Positions 8,681 through 17,195 of a stretch of 64,000 nt of DNA are shown here, in pieces. A program made the position numbers and the translations under genes. Each line of letters starts with the position of its first letter. Positions within the stretch are counted from its first letter, which is position 1. The stretch covers positions 2,232,001-2,296,000 of the forward strand of contig NZ_CP035376.1 in the NCBI RefSeq assembly GCF_004118975.1. The letters are read 5' to 3'. Under the pieces are notes generated by a model that worked only from the letters and a program-made list of their open reading frames with translations, was not told the DNA's origin and did not search any database. The DNA comes from Luteimonas sp. YGD11-2 (lineage in GTDB: Bacteria > Pseudomonadota > Gammaproteobacteria > Xanthomonadales > Xanthomonadaceae).

Positions 8681-9610
8681 TCAGCGGTCCGGGCGGCCCG
8701 GGTCCTCGTAGCCGAACGCACGCAGCGCGGCCTCGTCGTCGGACCAGCCCTCGCGCACGCGCACCCAGGTCTCGAGGAACACCTTGCGGTCGAACAGGCG
8801 CTCCATGCCCAGTCGCGCCTTGCCGCCGATCTCCTTCAGCCGCGTGCCGCCCTTGCCGATCACGATGGCCTTCTGGCCTTCGCGCTCGACCCAGATCACC
8901 GCGGAAATGCGCGCCATGCCGGCATCGTCGACGAACTGCTCGATCTCGACGGTGGTGGCGTACGGCAGCTCCGCGCCGAGCTGGCGCATCAGCTGCTCAC
9001 GCAGCAGTTCGGCGGCGAGGAAGCGTTCGCTGCGGTCGGTGATCGCATCCTCCTCGTACAGCGCGGCCTGCTGTGGCAGCAACGGCAGCACCGCCGCCAC
9101 CAGGCCGTCCAGGCCCTTGCGCTTGAGCGCGGAGACCGGATGCACGCTTGCGAACTCGCGGCCGTCCGACACCCTGGCCAGGTACGGCAGCAGCGACCCC
9201 TTGTCCTTGATGCGGTCGACCTGGTTGACCACCAGCAGCACCGGCACGCCACTGCCGTGCAGCAGGTCATAGGCGGCGCTGTCCTCGTCCTCCCAGCGCC
9301 CGGCCTCGACCACCAGGAACGCCGCATCCACGCCCTCGACGGCCCCGCGCGCTGCGCGGTTCATCCAGCGGTGCATCGCGGTGGCGCTGGACTTGCCCTG
9401 TTCGCGGTGCAGGCCGGGGGTATCGACGAGCGCCAGTTGCCCCCCGGGCAAGGTCGCAACGCCAAGCAGGCGATGACGCGTGGTCTGCGGCCGGTTCGAG
9501 ACGATGCTGACCTTGGCGCCCACCAGGGCGTTGATCAGGGTGGATTTGCCCACGTTGGGGCGACCGATCACGGCGACATGGCCGGCGCGGTAGGAGGTGT
9601 TCTCAGTCAT
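8681..9610 (-). CDS. era: GTPase Era
   Basis: The 309-residue Era protein has the G1 loop GRPNVGKST near residue 16, G3 DTPGL, G4 in the form NQVD and G5 SAL. A C-terminal KH domain follows with the [15 protein letters not shown] motif. Era binds the 3' end of 16S rRNA during small-subunit maturation. Start ATG 9610 gives [16 protein letters not shown] and matches the family. The upstream open frame is not conserved-looking. A TACAAT box ends 7 nt before the ATG and no Shine-Dalgarno is seen, so a leaderless transcript from an internal promoter is possible. Otherwise the gene is in the lepA-lepB-DUF4845-rnc-era-recO operon. Confidence 0.96.
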   Translation of the reverse strand: MTENTSYRAGHVAVIGRPNVGKSTLINALVGAKVSIVSNRPQTTRHRLLGVATLPGGQLALVDTPGLHREQGKSSATAMHRWMNRAARGAVEGVDAAFLVVEAGRWEDEDSAAYDLLHGSGVPVLLVVNQVDRIKDKGSLLPYLARVSDGREFASVHPVSALKRKGLDGLVAAVLPLLPQQAALYEEDAITDRSERFLAAELLREQLMRQLGAELPYATTVEIEQFVDDAGMARISAVIWVEREGQKAIVIGKGGTRLKEIGGKARLGMERLFDRKVFLETWVRVREGWSDDEAALRAFGYEDPGRPDR

Positions 9611-9616
9611 CCGCGC

Positions 9617-9622
9617 ATTGTA
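9617..9622 (-). promoter_or_regulatory. possible internal -10 box at era (TACAAT)
   Basis: The minus strand reads TACAAT followed by six bases and then the era ATG. A start site at normal distance would fall on the A of ATG. There is no clear -35 and no ribosome-binding site in the interval. Confidence 0.3.
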
Positions 9623-9766
9623 TGCGTCGCCGCGGCTGCGGCGGGCGAAGATGGCGGTCCGCCCGGCGAGCGCGGGCTGTTCCCGGCACGGGTCCACGCG
9701 GAGGCACGCGTCCTGCGTGATCGGCGCTGATCCGCGCGATCCGCAGCAAGAACCCTGGGCTCGCCG

Positions 9767-10432
9767 TCAGCGCGGCGCTTCGAGCTGCTCGAGGATCGCC
9801 GCGGCCGCGGCCTGCTCGGCGGCACGCCGGGAACCGCCCTCGCCCTCGCTGGCCAGCTCCGGCTCGAGGATCCGGCAGGCGACCACGAAGGTGCGCGCGT
9901 GTTCGTCGCCGCTCTCGGCCAGCAGCTCGTACTGCGGCAACGCACGCTGTCGGCCCTGCAGCCATTCCTGCAGCCGGGTCTTGGCATCCTTGCCGACCTT
10001 GTTGATCTCGAAACCCTCGAGCTCCGGCGCAAGCCAGGCCAGTACCGCGCTGCGGCAGGCGTCGAAGCCGGCATCGAGGTAGATCGCGGCGATCACCGCC
10101 TCCAGTGCATCCGAGAGGATGGAGTCGCGGCGATGCCCGCCCGACTTCATCTCACCGGGCCCCAGCATCAGCCGCGGCCCCACGTCGAGCCGCCGGGCGA
10201 TGCGCGCAAGCGTCGATTCGCGCACCAGCTCGGCGCGCGCGCGGGTGAGCGCGCCTTCGTCGGCACGCGGGAAGCGCTGGTACAGCGCCTCCCCGGCGAT
10301 CAGGCCGAGCAGCGCGTCGCCGAGGAATTCCAGCCGCTCGTTGTGCGGCGCGCCGGCACTGCGATGGGTCAGCGCCTGCGCGAGCAGGCCCTGGTCGCCG
10401 AACCGGTGGCCGAACGGATCACTGCCGGCCAT
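9767..10432 (-). CDS. rnc: ribonuclease III
   Basis: The 221-residue protein has the RNase III signature [12 protein letters not shown] near residue 34, catalytic acidic residues in [16 protein letters not shown] near 110, and a C-terminal double-stranded RNA-binding domain ([12 protein letters not shown] through AAAAILEQL). It processes rRNA precursors and structured mRNAs. I use ATG 10432. A GTG three codons upstream is possible. It sits between the DUF4845 gene and era in the classic rnc-era order, on the minus strand with its neighbours. Confidence 0.96.
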   Translation of the reverse strand: MAGSDPFGHRFGDQGLLAQALTHRSAGAPHNERLEFLGDALLGLIAGEALYQRFPRADEGALTRARAELVRESTLARIARRLDVGPRLMLGPGEMKSGGHRRDSILSDALEAVIAAIYLDAGFDACRSAVLAWLAPELEGFEINKVGKDAKTRLQEWLQGRQRALPQYELLAESGDEHARTFVVACRILEPELASEGEGGSRRAAEQAAAAAILEQLEAPR

Positions 10433-10450
10433 CGCGCACACGCATCGGCA

Positions 10451-10831
10451 TTATTCGCCGGCACCCGAACGGGTCAGCGCCTGCGAGGCATTGAACTTGC
10501 CGACCACGTCGAGGTTGCCGACCAGCGGGCGACGGATCTCGTAGTTCACGTCCATCTGCCAGCCGTTGTCGATCCGGCGCAGCTTGACGTGCTCCTTCTT
10601 CACGTTCTCCGAGTAGCTGATGTACAGCCGGCGGAAGAACAGGTCCTGGATGCGCGCGGGATCCTGGGTGGCGATGCCGGGCTCCTGCGACAGCCCCTTC
10701 ATCGCCTGGCGCACGCTGTAGTACTCCGAGTACATCGGGAACAGTTTCATCAGGATGTAGGCGGCGAACCCCACCACCGACAGCACGATGACGAACCCCA
10801 GCAGGGTCATCCCCTTCTGCTTCTGCTTCAT
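10451..10831 (-). CDS. DUF4845 family inner-membrane protein
   Basis: The 126-residue protein starts MKQKQKGMTLLGFVIVLSVV, a positively charged N terminus followed by a single membrane segment (residues 9-29) that resembles a type IV pilin-like prepilin leader. A small periplasmic domain follows (YSEYYSVRQAMKGLSQE, then beta strands around VKLRRIDNGW and DVNYEIRRPL). The DUF4845 gene sits between lepB and rnc in many beta- and gammaproteobacteria and its role is not established. The location suggests co-regulation with membrane and RNA processing genes. The ATG is preceded by GGGGAGAAGGGCA, a reasonable ribosome-binding region. Confidence 0.85.
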   Translation of the reverse strand: MKQKQKGMTLLGFVIVLSVVGFAAYILMKLFPMYSEYYSVRQAMKGLSQEPGIATQDPARIQDLFFRRLYISYSENVKKEHVKLRRIDNGWQMDVNYEIRRPLVGNLDVVGKFNASQALTRSGAGE

Positions 10832-10913
10832 TGCCCTTCTCCCCGAAAGGTGCATGTCCGGCTGCGATGCTAGCGGCAGGCCGGGCCCTTGGACAGGGCC
10901 GGGCCGCGGTGAT

Positions 10914-11705
10914 TCAACGGATGCTGCGGCCGATGCGGTCGAAGCCGACACCGCCGGCGGCACCGTCCCAGTTCATCCAGATCAGGAACGCCTTGCCGCG
11001 CAGCTGGCTCTCGGGCAGTTCGCCCCAGAAGCGGCTGTCGTCGCTGCGGTCGCGGTTGTCGCCCATGACGAAGTAGTGTCCCGGCCGCACCGTCCACTCG
11101 CCCTCGCCCGGATCACGGAACGGCAGCCCGGTGATCTCGAGAACTTCATGGCTGCGCCCGGGCATCTCCTCGCGCAGCAGCGTGGCGCCGGTCATCTCCT
11201 GGCCACGGCCACGACCCTCGTAGGCGCCGCCATCGATGTAGTCGAAGGCTTCGCCGTTCACGTACACGGTGTTGTCGCGGTAGGCGATGGTGTCGCCGGG
11301 CAGGCCGATGACGCGCTTGATCCAGTCCTGGTCGGGATGGTGCGGCGGGCGGAACACCACGACGTCGCCGCGCTCGGGCTCGCCGATCTCGATGACCTTG
11401 CGGTTGTTGATCGGCAGCCGCAGGCCGTAGGAGAACTTGTTGACCAGGATGAAGTCGCCGATCAGCAGCGTCGGCATCATCGAGCTCGACGGGATGCGGA
11501 ACGGCTCGGCGATGAAGCTGCGCAGGATCAGCACCGCCGCCAGGATCGGGAAGAAGCTGCGCGCGTAGTCGACGATCACCGGTTCGTCCGACCCGAGCAG
11601 GCCACCGCGGCGTGCACGGCCCTTCGCGAAGACCAGGCGGTCGAGCAGCCAGATCAGGCCGCTCAGGAAGGTCAGGCTGACCAGTCCGATTTCAAACCAC
11701 TTCAT
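10914..11705 (-). CDS. lepB: signal peptidase I
   Basis: The 263-residue protein starts MKWFEIGLVSL with ATG 11705 behind AGGAGC. Two N-terminal membrane segments (about 5-22 and 50-65) precede the periplasmic catalytic domain. The catalytic Ser is Ser75 in IPSSSMMPTL and the general-base Lys is Lys130 in WIKRVIGLPGD. The box-E motif GDNRDRSDDSRFWG is near 235. It cleaves signal peptides of exported proteins at the inner membrane. lepB follows lepA by 99 bp and precedes the DUF4845 gene. Confidence 0.96.
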   Translation of the reverse strand: MKWFEIGLVSLTFLSGLIWLLDRLVFAKGRARRGGLLGSDEPVIVDYARSFFPILAAVLILRSFIAEPFRIPSSSMMPTLLIGDFILVNKFSYGLRLPINNRKVIEIGEPERGDVVVFRPPHHPDQDWIKRVIGLPGDTIAYRDNTVYVNGEAFDYIDGGAYEGRGRGQEMTGATLLREEMPGRSHEVLEITGLPFRDPGEGEWTVRPGHYFVMGDNRDRSDDSRFWGELPESQLRGKAFLIWMNWDGAAGGVGFDRIGRSIR

Positions 11706-11804
11706 TGGCGCTCCTTTGCGGCCGCGCAGTGCGACGGCAGGCGCACGCAGGCGCCGCACACGCGCGCGCTGCGCGTACCGGCGACCGGGCGTGCACCACG
11801 GTGA

Positions 11805-13613
11805 TCACGAATCGCGACTGGTATTCAGCACGGCGAGGAAGGCTTCCTGGGGGATCTCGACGCGTCCGACCTGCTTCATGCGCTTCTTGCCTTCCTTCTG
11901 CTTTTCCAGGAGCTTCTTCTTGCGCGAGATGTCGCCACCATAGCACTTGGCCAGCACGTTCTTGCGCAGCGCCTTGACCGTGGTGCGGGCGATGATCTGC
12001 GAGCCGATCGCGGCCTGGATGGCGACGTCGAACTGCTGCCGCGGGATCAGGTCCTTCATCTTCTCGGTGAGCTCGCGGCCACGACGGTCGGCATGGCTGC
12101 GGTGCACGATCACCGACAGCGCATCGACCTTGTCGCCATTGATCAGGATGTCCACGCGCACGAACGGGCCGGCGTCGAAACGCACGAAGCTGTAATCCAG
12201 CGAGGCATAGCCGCGGCTGACCGACTTCAGCTTGTCGAAGAAGTCCAGCACCACCTCGGCCATCGGCAGTTCGTAGGCGACCTGCACCTGGCTGCCCATG
12301 TAGGTGATGCCGACCTGGCTGCCACGCTTCTCCTCGCACAGGGTGATCACCGCGCCCACGTAGTCCGGCGGGGTGAGGATGTTGGCGCGGATGATCGGCT
12401 CGCGGATCTCCTCGATCTGGTTCACCGGCGGCAGCTGTGCCGGATTGTCCAGCGGCATGATCCCGCCGTCCGTCTTGAGGATTTCGTAGATGACCGTGGG
12501 CGCGGTGCTGATCAGGTTGAGGTCGTACTCGCGCTCCAGGCGCTCCTGCACGATCTCCATGTGCAGCATGCCGAGGAAGCCGCAGCGGAAGCCGAAGCCC
12601 ATCGCCTCGGAGCTCTCCGGCTCGAAGCGCAGCGCGGCGTCGTTGAGGCGCAGCTTGTCGAGCGCTTCGCGCAGGTCCGGATAGTCCTCGGCATCCACTG
12701 GGAACAGGCCCGCGAACACGCGCGGCTGCATCTCCTGGAAGCCCGGCAGCGGCTCGGAGGCGGGGTCGGCCATCAGCGTCAGGGTGTCGCCGACCGGCGC
12801 ACCGTGCACGTCCTTGATGCTGGCGTTGATCCAGCCCACCTCGCCCGCACGCAGCGACGGCATTTCCTTGCGCTTCGGCGTGAACACGCCGACCTTGTCG
12901 ACCTGGTGCCAGCGGCCGGTGGACATCACCTGGATCTTGTCGCCGGCCTTGATCTCGCCCTGCATCACGCGCACCAGCGACACCACGCCGAGGTAGTTGT
13001 CGAACCACGAGTCGATGATCAGCGCCTGCAGCTTGTTGCTGCCGCGGTCGGCCGGCGGCGGGATGCGATGCACGATCGCCTCCAGCACCTCTTCCATGTT
13101 CAGGCCGGTCTTGGCCGACACCGCCACCGCGTCGCTTGCATCGATGCCGATCACCGCCTCGATCTCGCCCTTGGCGCGGTCGATGTCGGCGGTGGGCAGG
13201 TCGATCTTGTTGAGCACCGGCACCACTTCCAGGCCCTGCTCGATGGCGGTGTAGCAGTTGGCCACCGACTGCGCTTCCACGCCCTGCGCGGCATCCACCA
13301 CGAGCAGCGCGCCTTCGCAGGCGGCCAGCGAACGGCTGACTTCATAGGAGAAGTCGACGTGGCCCGGGGTGTCGATGAAATTGAGGAAGTAGGTCTCGCC
13401 GTTGCGCGCCGTGTACGGCACCGAGACCGATTGCGACTTGATGGTGATGCCGCGTTCGCGCTCGATCGGGTTGTTGTCGAGGACCTGCGCTTCCATCTCG
13501 CGCGCGGTGAGGCCACCGCACAGCTGGATGATGCGATCGGCGAGCGTCGACTTGCCGTGGTCGACGTGGGCGATGATGGAGAAGTTGCGGATATTCCGCA
13601 TCGAATGGGTCAT
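11805..13613 (-). CDS. lepA: elongation factor 4 (LepA)
   Basis: The 602-residue protein is close to the usual LepA length. G1 is [10 protein letters not shown]3 DTPGH, G4 NKID, with the Arg-Gly-Ile-Thr-Ile-Lys switch region. The LepA-specific C-terminal domain carries GYASLDYSF and ends with the basic tail [21 protein letters not shown]. LepA is a ribosomal GTPase involved in initiation and ribosome biogenesis. I start at ATG 13613 ([13 protein letters not shown]). ATG 13601 is equally possible. The frame is open upstream, but the extended -10 box at 13654-13662 limits the transcript. It heads the lepA-lepB-rnc-era-recO operon downstream of mucD. Confidence 0.97.
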   Translation of the reverse strand: MTHSMRNIRNFSIIAHVDHGKSTLADRIIQLCGGLTAREMEAQVLDNNPIERERGITIKSQSVSVPYTARNGETYFLNFIDTPGHVDFSYEVSRSLAACEGALLVVDAAQGVEAQSVANCYTAIEQGLEVVPVLNKIDLPTADIDRAKGEIEAVIGIDASDAVAVSAKTGLNMEEVLEAIVHRIPPPADRGSNKLQALIIDSWFDNYLGVVSLVRVMQGEIKAGDKIQVMSTGRWHQVDKVGVFTPKRKEMPSLRAGEVGWINASIKDVHGAPVGDTLTLMADPASEPLPGFQEMQPRVFAGLFPVDAEDYPDLREALDKLRLNDAALRFEPESSEAMGFGFRCGFLGMLHMEIVQERLEREYDLNLISTAPTVIYEILKTDGGIMPLDNPAQLPPVNQIEEIREPIIRANILTPPDYVGAVITLCEEKRGSQVGITYMGSQVQVAYELPMAEVVLDFFDKLKSVSRGYASLDYSFVRFDAGPFVRVDILINGDKVDALSVIVHRSHADRRGRELTEKMKDLIPRQQFDVAIQAAIGSQIIARTTVKALRKNVLAKCYGGDISRKKKLLEKQKEGKKRMKQVGRVEIPQEAFLAVLNTSRDS

Positions 13614-13653
13614 GGGGGGTGGCGCGTCGGCGTCAGGGGGCGAAAAACGCGCC

Positions 13654-13662
13654 ATTGTCGCA
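13654..13662 (-). promoter_or_regulatory. extended -10 element for lepA
   Basis: The minus strand carries TGCGACAAT, with its last base 41 nt before ATG 13613. It is identical to the boxes upstream of nagZ and rlmD. It separates lepA transcription from the rpoE-rseA-mucD unit. Confidence 0.5.
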
Positions 13663-13711
13663 CAGGGCGCACGGTCGCCAGCGCTCCTGGCGATGGCGTC
13701 CGCGCAATGCA

Positions 13712-13733
13712 CGTCGCCCCTCGCGGGGCGACG
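13712..13733 (-). terminator. GC-rich hairpin after mucD
   Basis: A perfect 9-bp stem (CGTCGCCCC, 13712-13720, against GGGGCGACG, 13725-13733) closes a four-base loop 32 bp past the mucD stop. No U-tract follows, so it may be an mRNA 3' end stabiliser or a weak terminator. Confidence 0.45.
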
Positions 13734-13764
13734 CAGCAGGGACCGCAGGGTTCCGGGAGGCGGG

Positions 13765-15306
13765 TTATTCCGACTCGGCGCGCGGGGTGACCGCGATGAA
13801 CTGGCTGCCGCGGGCGTTGCGCACCAGCAGCATCACGGTGTCGCCCGTCCTGGCGTCGCGCAGCGCGCGATCGAGTTCCGCCGGTGAATTGACCTCGTCG
13901 CGGCCCACGCGCAGCACGACATCGCCGGGCTGGATGCCGGCACGGCGCGCGGCCACGCCCTCGACGCGACCGATGCGCACGCCCTTGCCGGCCTCCACGC
14001 CGAGCTGGCGACGCTCGGCGTCGGCCAGCGGCTGGCCGACCAGGCCCAGCGGGTTCGACGATGCCGACGGCGCGGCGCCCGGTTGCGGCGCGCCACTGCC
14101 GGCGCGGCCGGCCACCAGGCTGCGGTCGAGCGGCGCGAGCGTCAGTGTGTAGTCGCGCTCGCGGCCCTCGCGGAACACGGTGAGCTTCACCCGGGTGCCC
14201 GGCGCCTTGTTGCCGATCAGCGGCGGCAGCTCGCTGGGCTGGTAGATGCGGGTGCCGTCGACCGCGCGGATCACGTCGCCCGGCTCGATGCCGGCCTTTT
14301 CCGCAGGGCTGTCGGGCACCACCTCGTTGACCAGCGCGCCCAGGGTGTCGGGCAGGCCGAAGCCGCGCGCCTGTTCCTGGGTCATCGGGATCGAGTTGAA
14401 GAGCACGCCCACCTGGCCGCGTTGTACCGAGCCGGTGTCCTTGATCTGCTCGGCGACGTTCATCGCCATGTCGATCGGGATCGCGAAGCTCACGCCCTGG
14501 AAGCCACCGGTGTTGGAGAAGATCTGCGAATTGATGCCGATCACCTCGCCGCGCGTATTGAGCAGCGGACCACCCGAGTTGCCGCGGTTGATCGCCACGT
14601 CGGTCTGGATGAACGGCACGTACTGCTGGTTGGCATAGGGATTGGAGCGGCCGGTCGCACTGACGATGCCGGCGGTCACCGACTGCTCGAGCCCGAACGG
14701 CGAACCGATCGCCACCGCCCACTGCCCCGGCTTGACCAGGGTGGCGTCGCCGGCGCGCAGCGCGGTCAGGCCGTTGGCATCGATCTTCAGCAGGGCAACG
14801 TCGGATTCCTGGTCGCTGCCGACGATCTCCGCCTCGAACTGGCGGCGGTCCTGCAGGCGCACGCTGACAGTCTGTGCATTCTCGACCACGTGGTGGTTGG
14901 TGAGCACGTAACCGTCGGCCGAGATCACGAAGCCGGTGCCGGTGGAGGTGCCGCGCGGCATGCCCGGGTCCGCGCCACCGGGCGCACCCGGCAACCGGAA
15001 ACCCGGGCCGAAGAAGCGCCGGAAGATCTCGGGCAGCATCTCGTCGTCGGGCATCTGCCCACCTGGCTGGTTGCGTGCCGCAGGCGCACCCACCAGCACC
15101 TCGATACTGACCACGCCGGGGGCGACCTGCTCCACCAGCCGGGTGAAGTCGGGCAGCCCGGTGACCAGCTGCGGAGCGGCGGGCGCGGACTGTGCGGGCG
15201 CGGTGGCCGCGGCCTGCGGTTCGGCGGTGGCGACCGGGAGCACGATGGCGGTGGTGGCTGCGGCGGTCATGGCGACCACGGCAACGATGGGCAGCGCTTT
15301 CTTCAT
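13765..15306 (-). CDS. mucD: periplasmic serine protease MucD/DegP (HtrA family)
   Basis: The 513-residue Do-type protease has an N-terminal signal sequence ([23 protein letters not shown] cut near an Ala-rich site). The trypsin-like domain holds the triad His in [10 protein letters not shown], Asp in [10 protein letters not shown] and Ser in RGNSGGPLL. Two PDZ domains follow (around [17 protein letters not shown] and [15 protein letters not shown]). It degrades or refolds damaged envelope proteins. It lies directly after rpoE and rseA, as in Pseudomonas algU-mucABCD and Xanthomonas, so it is probably induced by sigma-E. Start ATG 15306 follows GGAAGG-type sequence. An upstream open frame overlaps rseA and is rejected. 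Confidence 0.95.
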   Translation of the reverse strand: MKKALPIVAVVAMTAAATTAIVLPVATAEPQAAATAPAQSAPAAPQLVTGLPDFTRLVEQVAPGVVSIEVLVGAPAARNQPGGQMPDDEMLPEIFRRFFGPGFRLPGAPGGADPGMPRGTSTGTGFVISADGYVLTNHHVVENAQTVSVRLQDRRQFEAEIVGSDQESDVALLKIDANGLTALRAGDATLVKPGQWAVAIGSPFGLEQSVTAGIVSATGRSNPYANQQYVPFIQTDVAINRGNSGGPLLNTRGEVIGINSQIFSNTGGFQGVSFAIPIDMAMNVAEQIKDTGSVQRGQVGVLFNSIPMTQEQARGFGLPDTLGALVNEVVPDSPAEKAGIEPGDVIRAVDGTRIYQPSELPPLIGNKAPGTRVKLTVFREGRERDYTLTLAPLDRSLVAGRAGSGAPQPGAAPSASSNPLGLVGQPLADAERRQLGVEAGKGVRIGRVEGVAARRAGIQPGDVVLRVGRDEVNSPAELDRALRDARTGDTVMLLVRNARGSQFIAVTPRAESE

Positions 15307-15370
15307 CGGGGAAGGATCCTCGACCGGTTTCTGTGTGGGGTGTGCACGCGATGGACATCGCGTGCGGGGG

Positions 15371-16342
15371 TCATTGGACGCCGGGTGTCGTCGGTGTATC
15401 GGCGGTATCGACGGACGCTCCGGCCCCGAGACTGCCGACCGGCATCGGCCAGACCAGCGTCGGACGGGGCCGCGCATCGATCTGCGGCTCGAACGGATGG
15501 TAGGTCCGCACCTGCATGGTGTCGGGCCCGTACCCGGCGGCAAACGGATTGCCGACCCCGGCGCGCGGCCATGGGCGGGCGGCCGGTGCGTCCACGGCCA
15601 CCACGGACTCCACCGCCGCAACCATCGGACGCGACGCTGGCATCGACGGCTCCATCGGCTCCGCGGCCTGCCGGCGTGGCTGCGCGGCCACCGCGACCTG
15701 GGTCTGCTGCGAACGCCCGGCGGCTGCCGGCGTGGCCGTGACACCGCTGCCGCGCGCCTGGCGCTCGCTGCGACGCGGCACGTCCACGGCCGCCAGCGCG
15801 GCGGCGCTGGCCAGTGCAAGGGTGCTCGCGTCCATGGCCTCGGCCTCCGGCGCCATTCCGGGCACCACCGCCCCGCTGGCCGGTGCGGCGTTGCCCGCGG
15901 CGACGCGCGACGGCAGCTCCGTCTCCACTGGCGGCTGCATCTGCCGGCCGACGAACAGCGCCGCCATCGCCACCGATGCCGCAAGCGCCGCGCCGCCGCC
16001 CCAGCGCATCAGCCCGGCGCGGCGCGCGACCGGCGCGGCCTGCACGGTCACCGTGTCCTCGGGCAGCCTGGCGCCCGCATTGATCGCCAGCGCGATGCCG
16101 GCGGCAAAATCGGCTGGCAGCGGCGCCTCGTGGCGGCCACGCAGCACGTCCCCGCAGACCTGCCAGCGCTCCCAGCAGCCGGCCAGTTCGGCATCGTGCT
16201 CGAGTCGGCGCAGCATGAAGCGCGCCTGGTCCGGCGACAGTTCGCCATCCAGCATCGCCGACAGCTGCTGGCGGTGATAGCGGTAGAGCTTGTCGGGATC
16301 GGGCTGCAGCTGCAGCGCGTCGCTGTCGTCTGGAAGCATCAT
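15371..16342 (-). CDS. rseA: anti-sigma-E factor RseA/MucA-like
   Basis: The 323-residue protein has the N-terminal RseA sigma-binding domain (RQQLSAMLDGELSPDQARFMLRRL, with the core LSAMLDGEL near 28). A membrane segment lies near residues 113-133 (GGAALAASVAMAALFVG), followed by a long low-complexity periplasmic tail. It should hold sigma-E at the inner membrane until envelope stress triggers regulated proteolysis. It overlaps the rpoE stop by four bases (ATGA, 16339-16342), so translation is coupled, and mucD follows after 64 bp. The periplasmic part is longer than in E. coli RseA (216 aa) and poorly conserved. Confidence 0.85.
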   Translation of the reverse strand: MMLPDDSDALQLQPDPDKLYRYHRQQLSAMLDGELSPDQARFMLRRLEHDAELAGCWERWQVCGDVLRGRHEAPLPADFAAGIALAINAGARLPEDTVTVQAAPVARRAGLMRWGGGAALAASVAMAALFVGRQMQPPVETELPSRVAAGNAAPASGAVVPGMAPEAEAMDASTLALASAAALAAVDVPRRSERQARGSGVTATPAAAGRSQQTQVAVAAQPRRQAAEPMEPSMPASRPMVAAVESVVAVDAPAARPWPRAGVGNPFAAGYGPDTMQVRTYHPFEPQIDARPRPTLVWPMPVGSLGAGASVDTADTPTTPGVQ

Positions 16343-16953
16343 CGGATCGCGCGCTCCACGGGTGTGTCATTGTCCATCAGGGGCTTGAGTTCCTGGTCGA
16401 TCGCCTCGCGGGCCCGGAAGATGCGCGAACGGACGGTACCGATCGGACAGCCCATGCGGGTGGCGATGTCCTCATAGCTCAGGCCGTCGACCTCGCGCAG
16501 CGTGATCGCGACCCGGAGCTCCTCGGGCAGTGCTTCGACCGCGCGCATGACCGTTTGTTCCATCTGTTGTCGCATCAGTTCACGTTCGGGGGTGTCGCTG
16601 TCGCGCAGGCGGATGCCGGAATCGAACTGTTCGGCGTCGGAGACATCGATGTCATCGGTGGGCGGCCGCCGCCTGTGTGCAACGAGGTGGTTCTTCGCGG
16701 TGTTGACGGCGATGCGATGCAGCCAGGTGTAGAACTGCGCATCGCCGCGGAAGTTGCCCATCGCGCGGTAGGCACGGATGAAGGTTTCCTGCGCCACGTC
16801 CTGCACTTCGCTCCAGTCGGCGATGTAGCGGCCGATCAGCGCCGCGATGCGGTGCTGGTACTTGCGCACCAGCAGGTCGAACGCAGCGGTGTCGCCGCGC
16901 TGCACGCGGCGGACGAGTTCCTGGTCCAGCTGTTCGGTATCGATATCGGCCAT
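16339..16953 (-). CDS. rpoE: RNA polymerase sigma-E factor (ECF, RpoE/AlgU)
   Basis: The 204-residue ECF sigma factor has region 2 (FDLLVRKYQHRIAALIGRY through VAQETFIRAYRAMGNFRG) and region 4 (ALPEELRVAITLREVDGLSYEDIATRMGCPIGTVRSRIFRARE). It directs transcription of envelope-stress genes, including the adjacent rseA and mucD. The gene leads the rpoE-rseA-mucD operon. A sigma-E-like promoter 42 bp upstream indicates autoregulation. The ATG is preceded by AGGAGCTGCCGGCCG, a good ribosome-binding site. Confidence 0.96.
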   Translation of the reverse strand: MADIDTEQLDQELVRRVQRGDTAAFDLLVRKYQHRIAALIGRYIADWSEVQDVAQETFIRAYRAMGNFRGDAQFYTWLHRIAVNTAKNHLVAHRRRPPTDDIDVSDAEQFDSGIRLRDSDTPERELMRQQMEQTVMRAVEALPEELRVAITLREVDGLSYEDIATRMGCPIGTVRSRIFRAREAIDQELKPLMDNDTPVERAIR

Positions 16954-16994
16954 CGGCCGGCAGCTCCTGTGGCCCGGCCGGACTGGCTGGGCGG

Positions 16995-17022
16995 CGTGAC
17001 CCGCATACGGGCAGGAAGTTCC
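16995..17022 (-). promoter_or_regulatory. sigma-E-type promoter of rpoE
   Basis: On the minus strand GGAACTT (17016-17022) is followed, after exactly 16 bp, by TCACG (16995-16999). The -35 matches the sigma-E consensus perfectly and the -10 starts with the required TC. The predicted start is about 35 nt before the rpoE ATG, so the operon should be autoregulated. Confidence 0.7.
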
Positions 17023-17130
17023 GTGGTCTGAACCCTGTGGAGCATCTGGGGGTTGCCGTGCCGTCCCACAAGCCGGCGCCGGAACACGGCGTCAGCGCGC
17101 GGCGAAACGGCCTTCGACGGGCCGGCGGAT

Positions 17131-17136
17131 TTGACG
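17131..17136 (+). promoter_or_regulatory. possible -35 box of the fadJ-like gene
   Basis: TTGACG on the plus strand lies 60 bp before the ATG of the beta-oxidation gene. A matching -10 is not convincing (candidates near GATCATAAG or TACCCT), so this is weak. Confidence 0.25.
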
Positions 17137-17195
17137 CAGGCGAAACAACCTCTGGATCATAAGGGCCTTTCCCGTACCCTATCGGATGGTGCCGC

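Noticed and set aside
7991..9730. A 579-codon plus-strand open frame over recO and era
   Set aside because: It is antisense to two well-supported genes and has no conserved motif.
12093..13790. A 565-codon plus-strand open frame
   Set aside because: It is fully antisense to lepA, which has perfect GTPase motifs. It is rich in His, Asp and Val as expected for a shadow frame.
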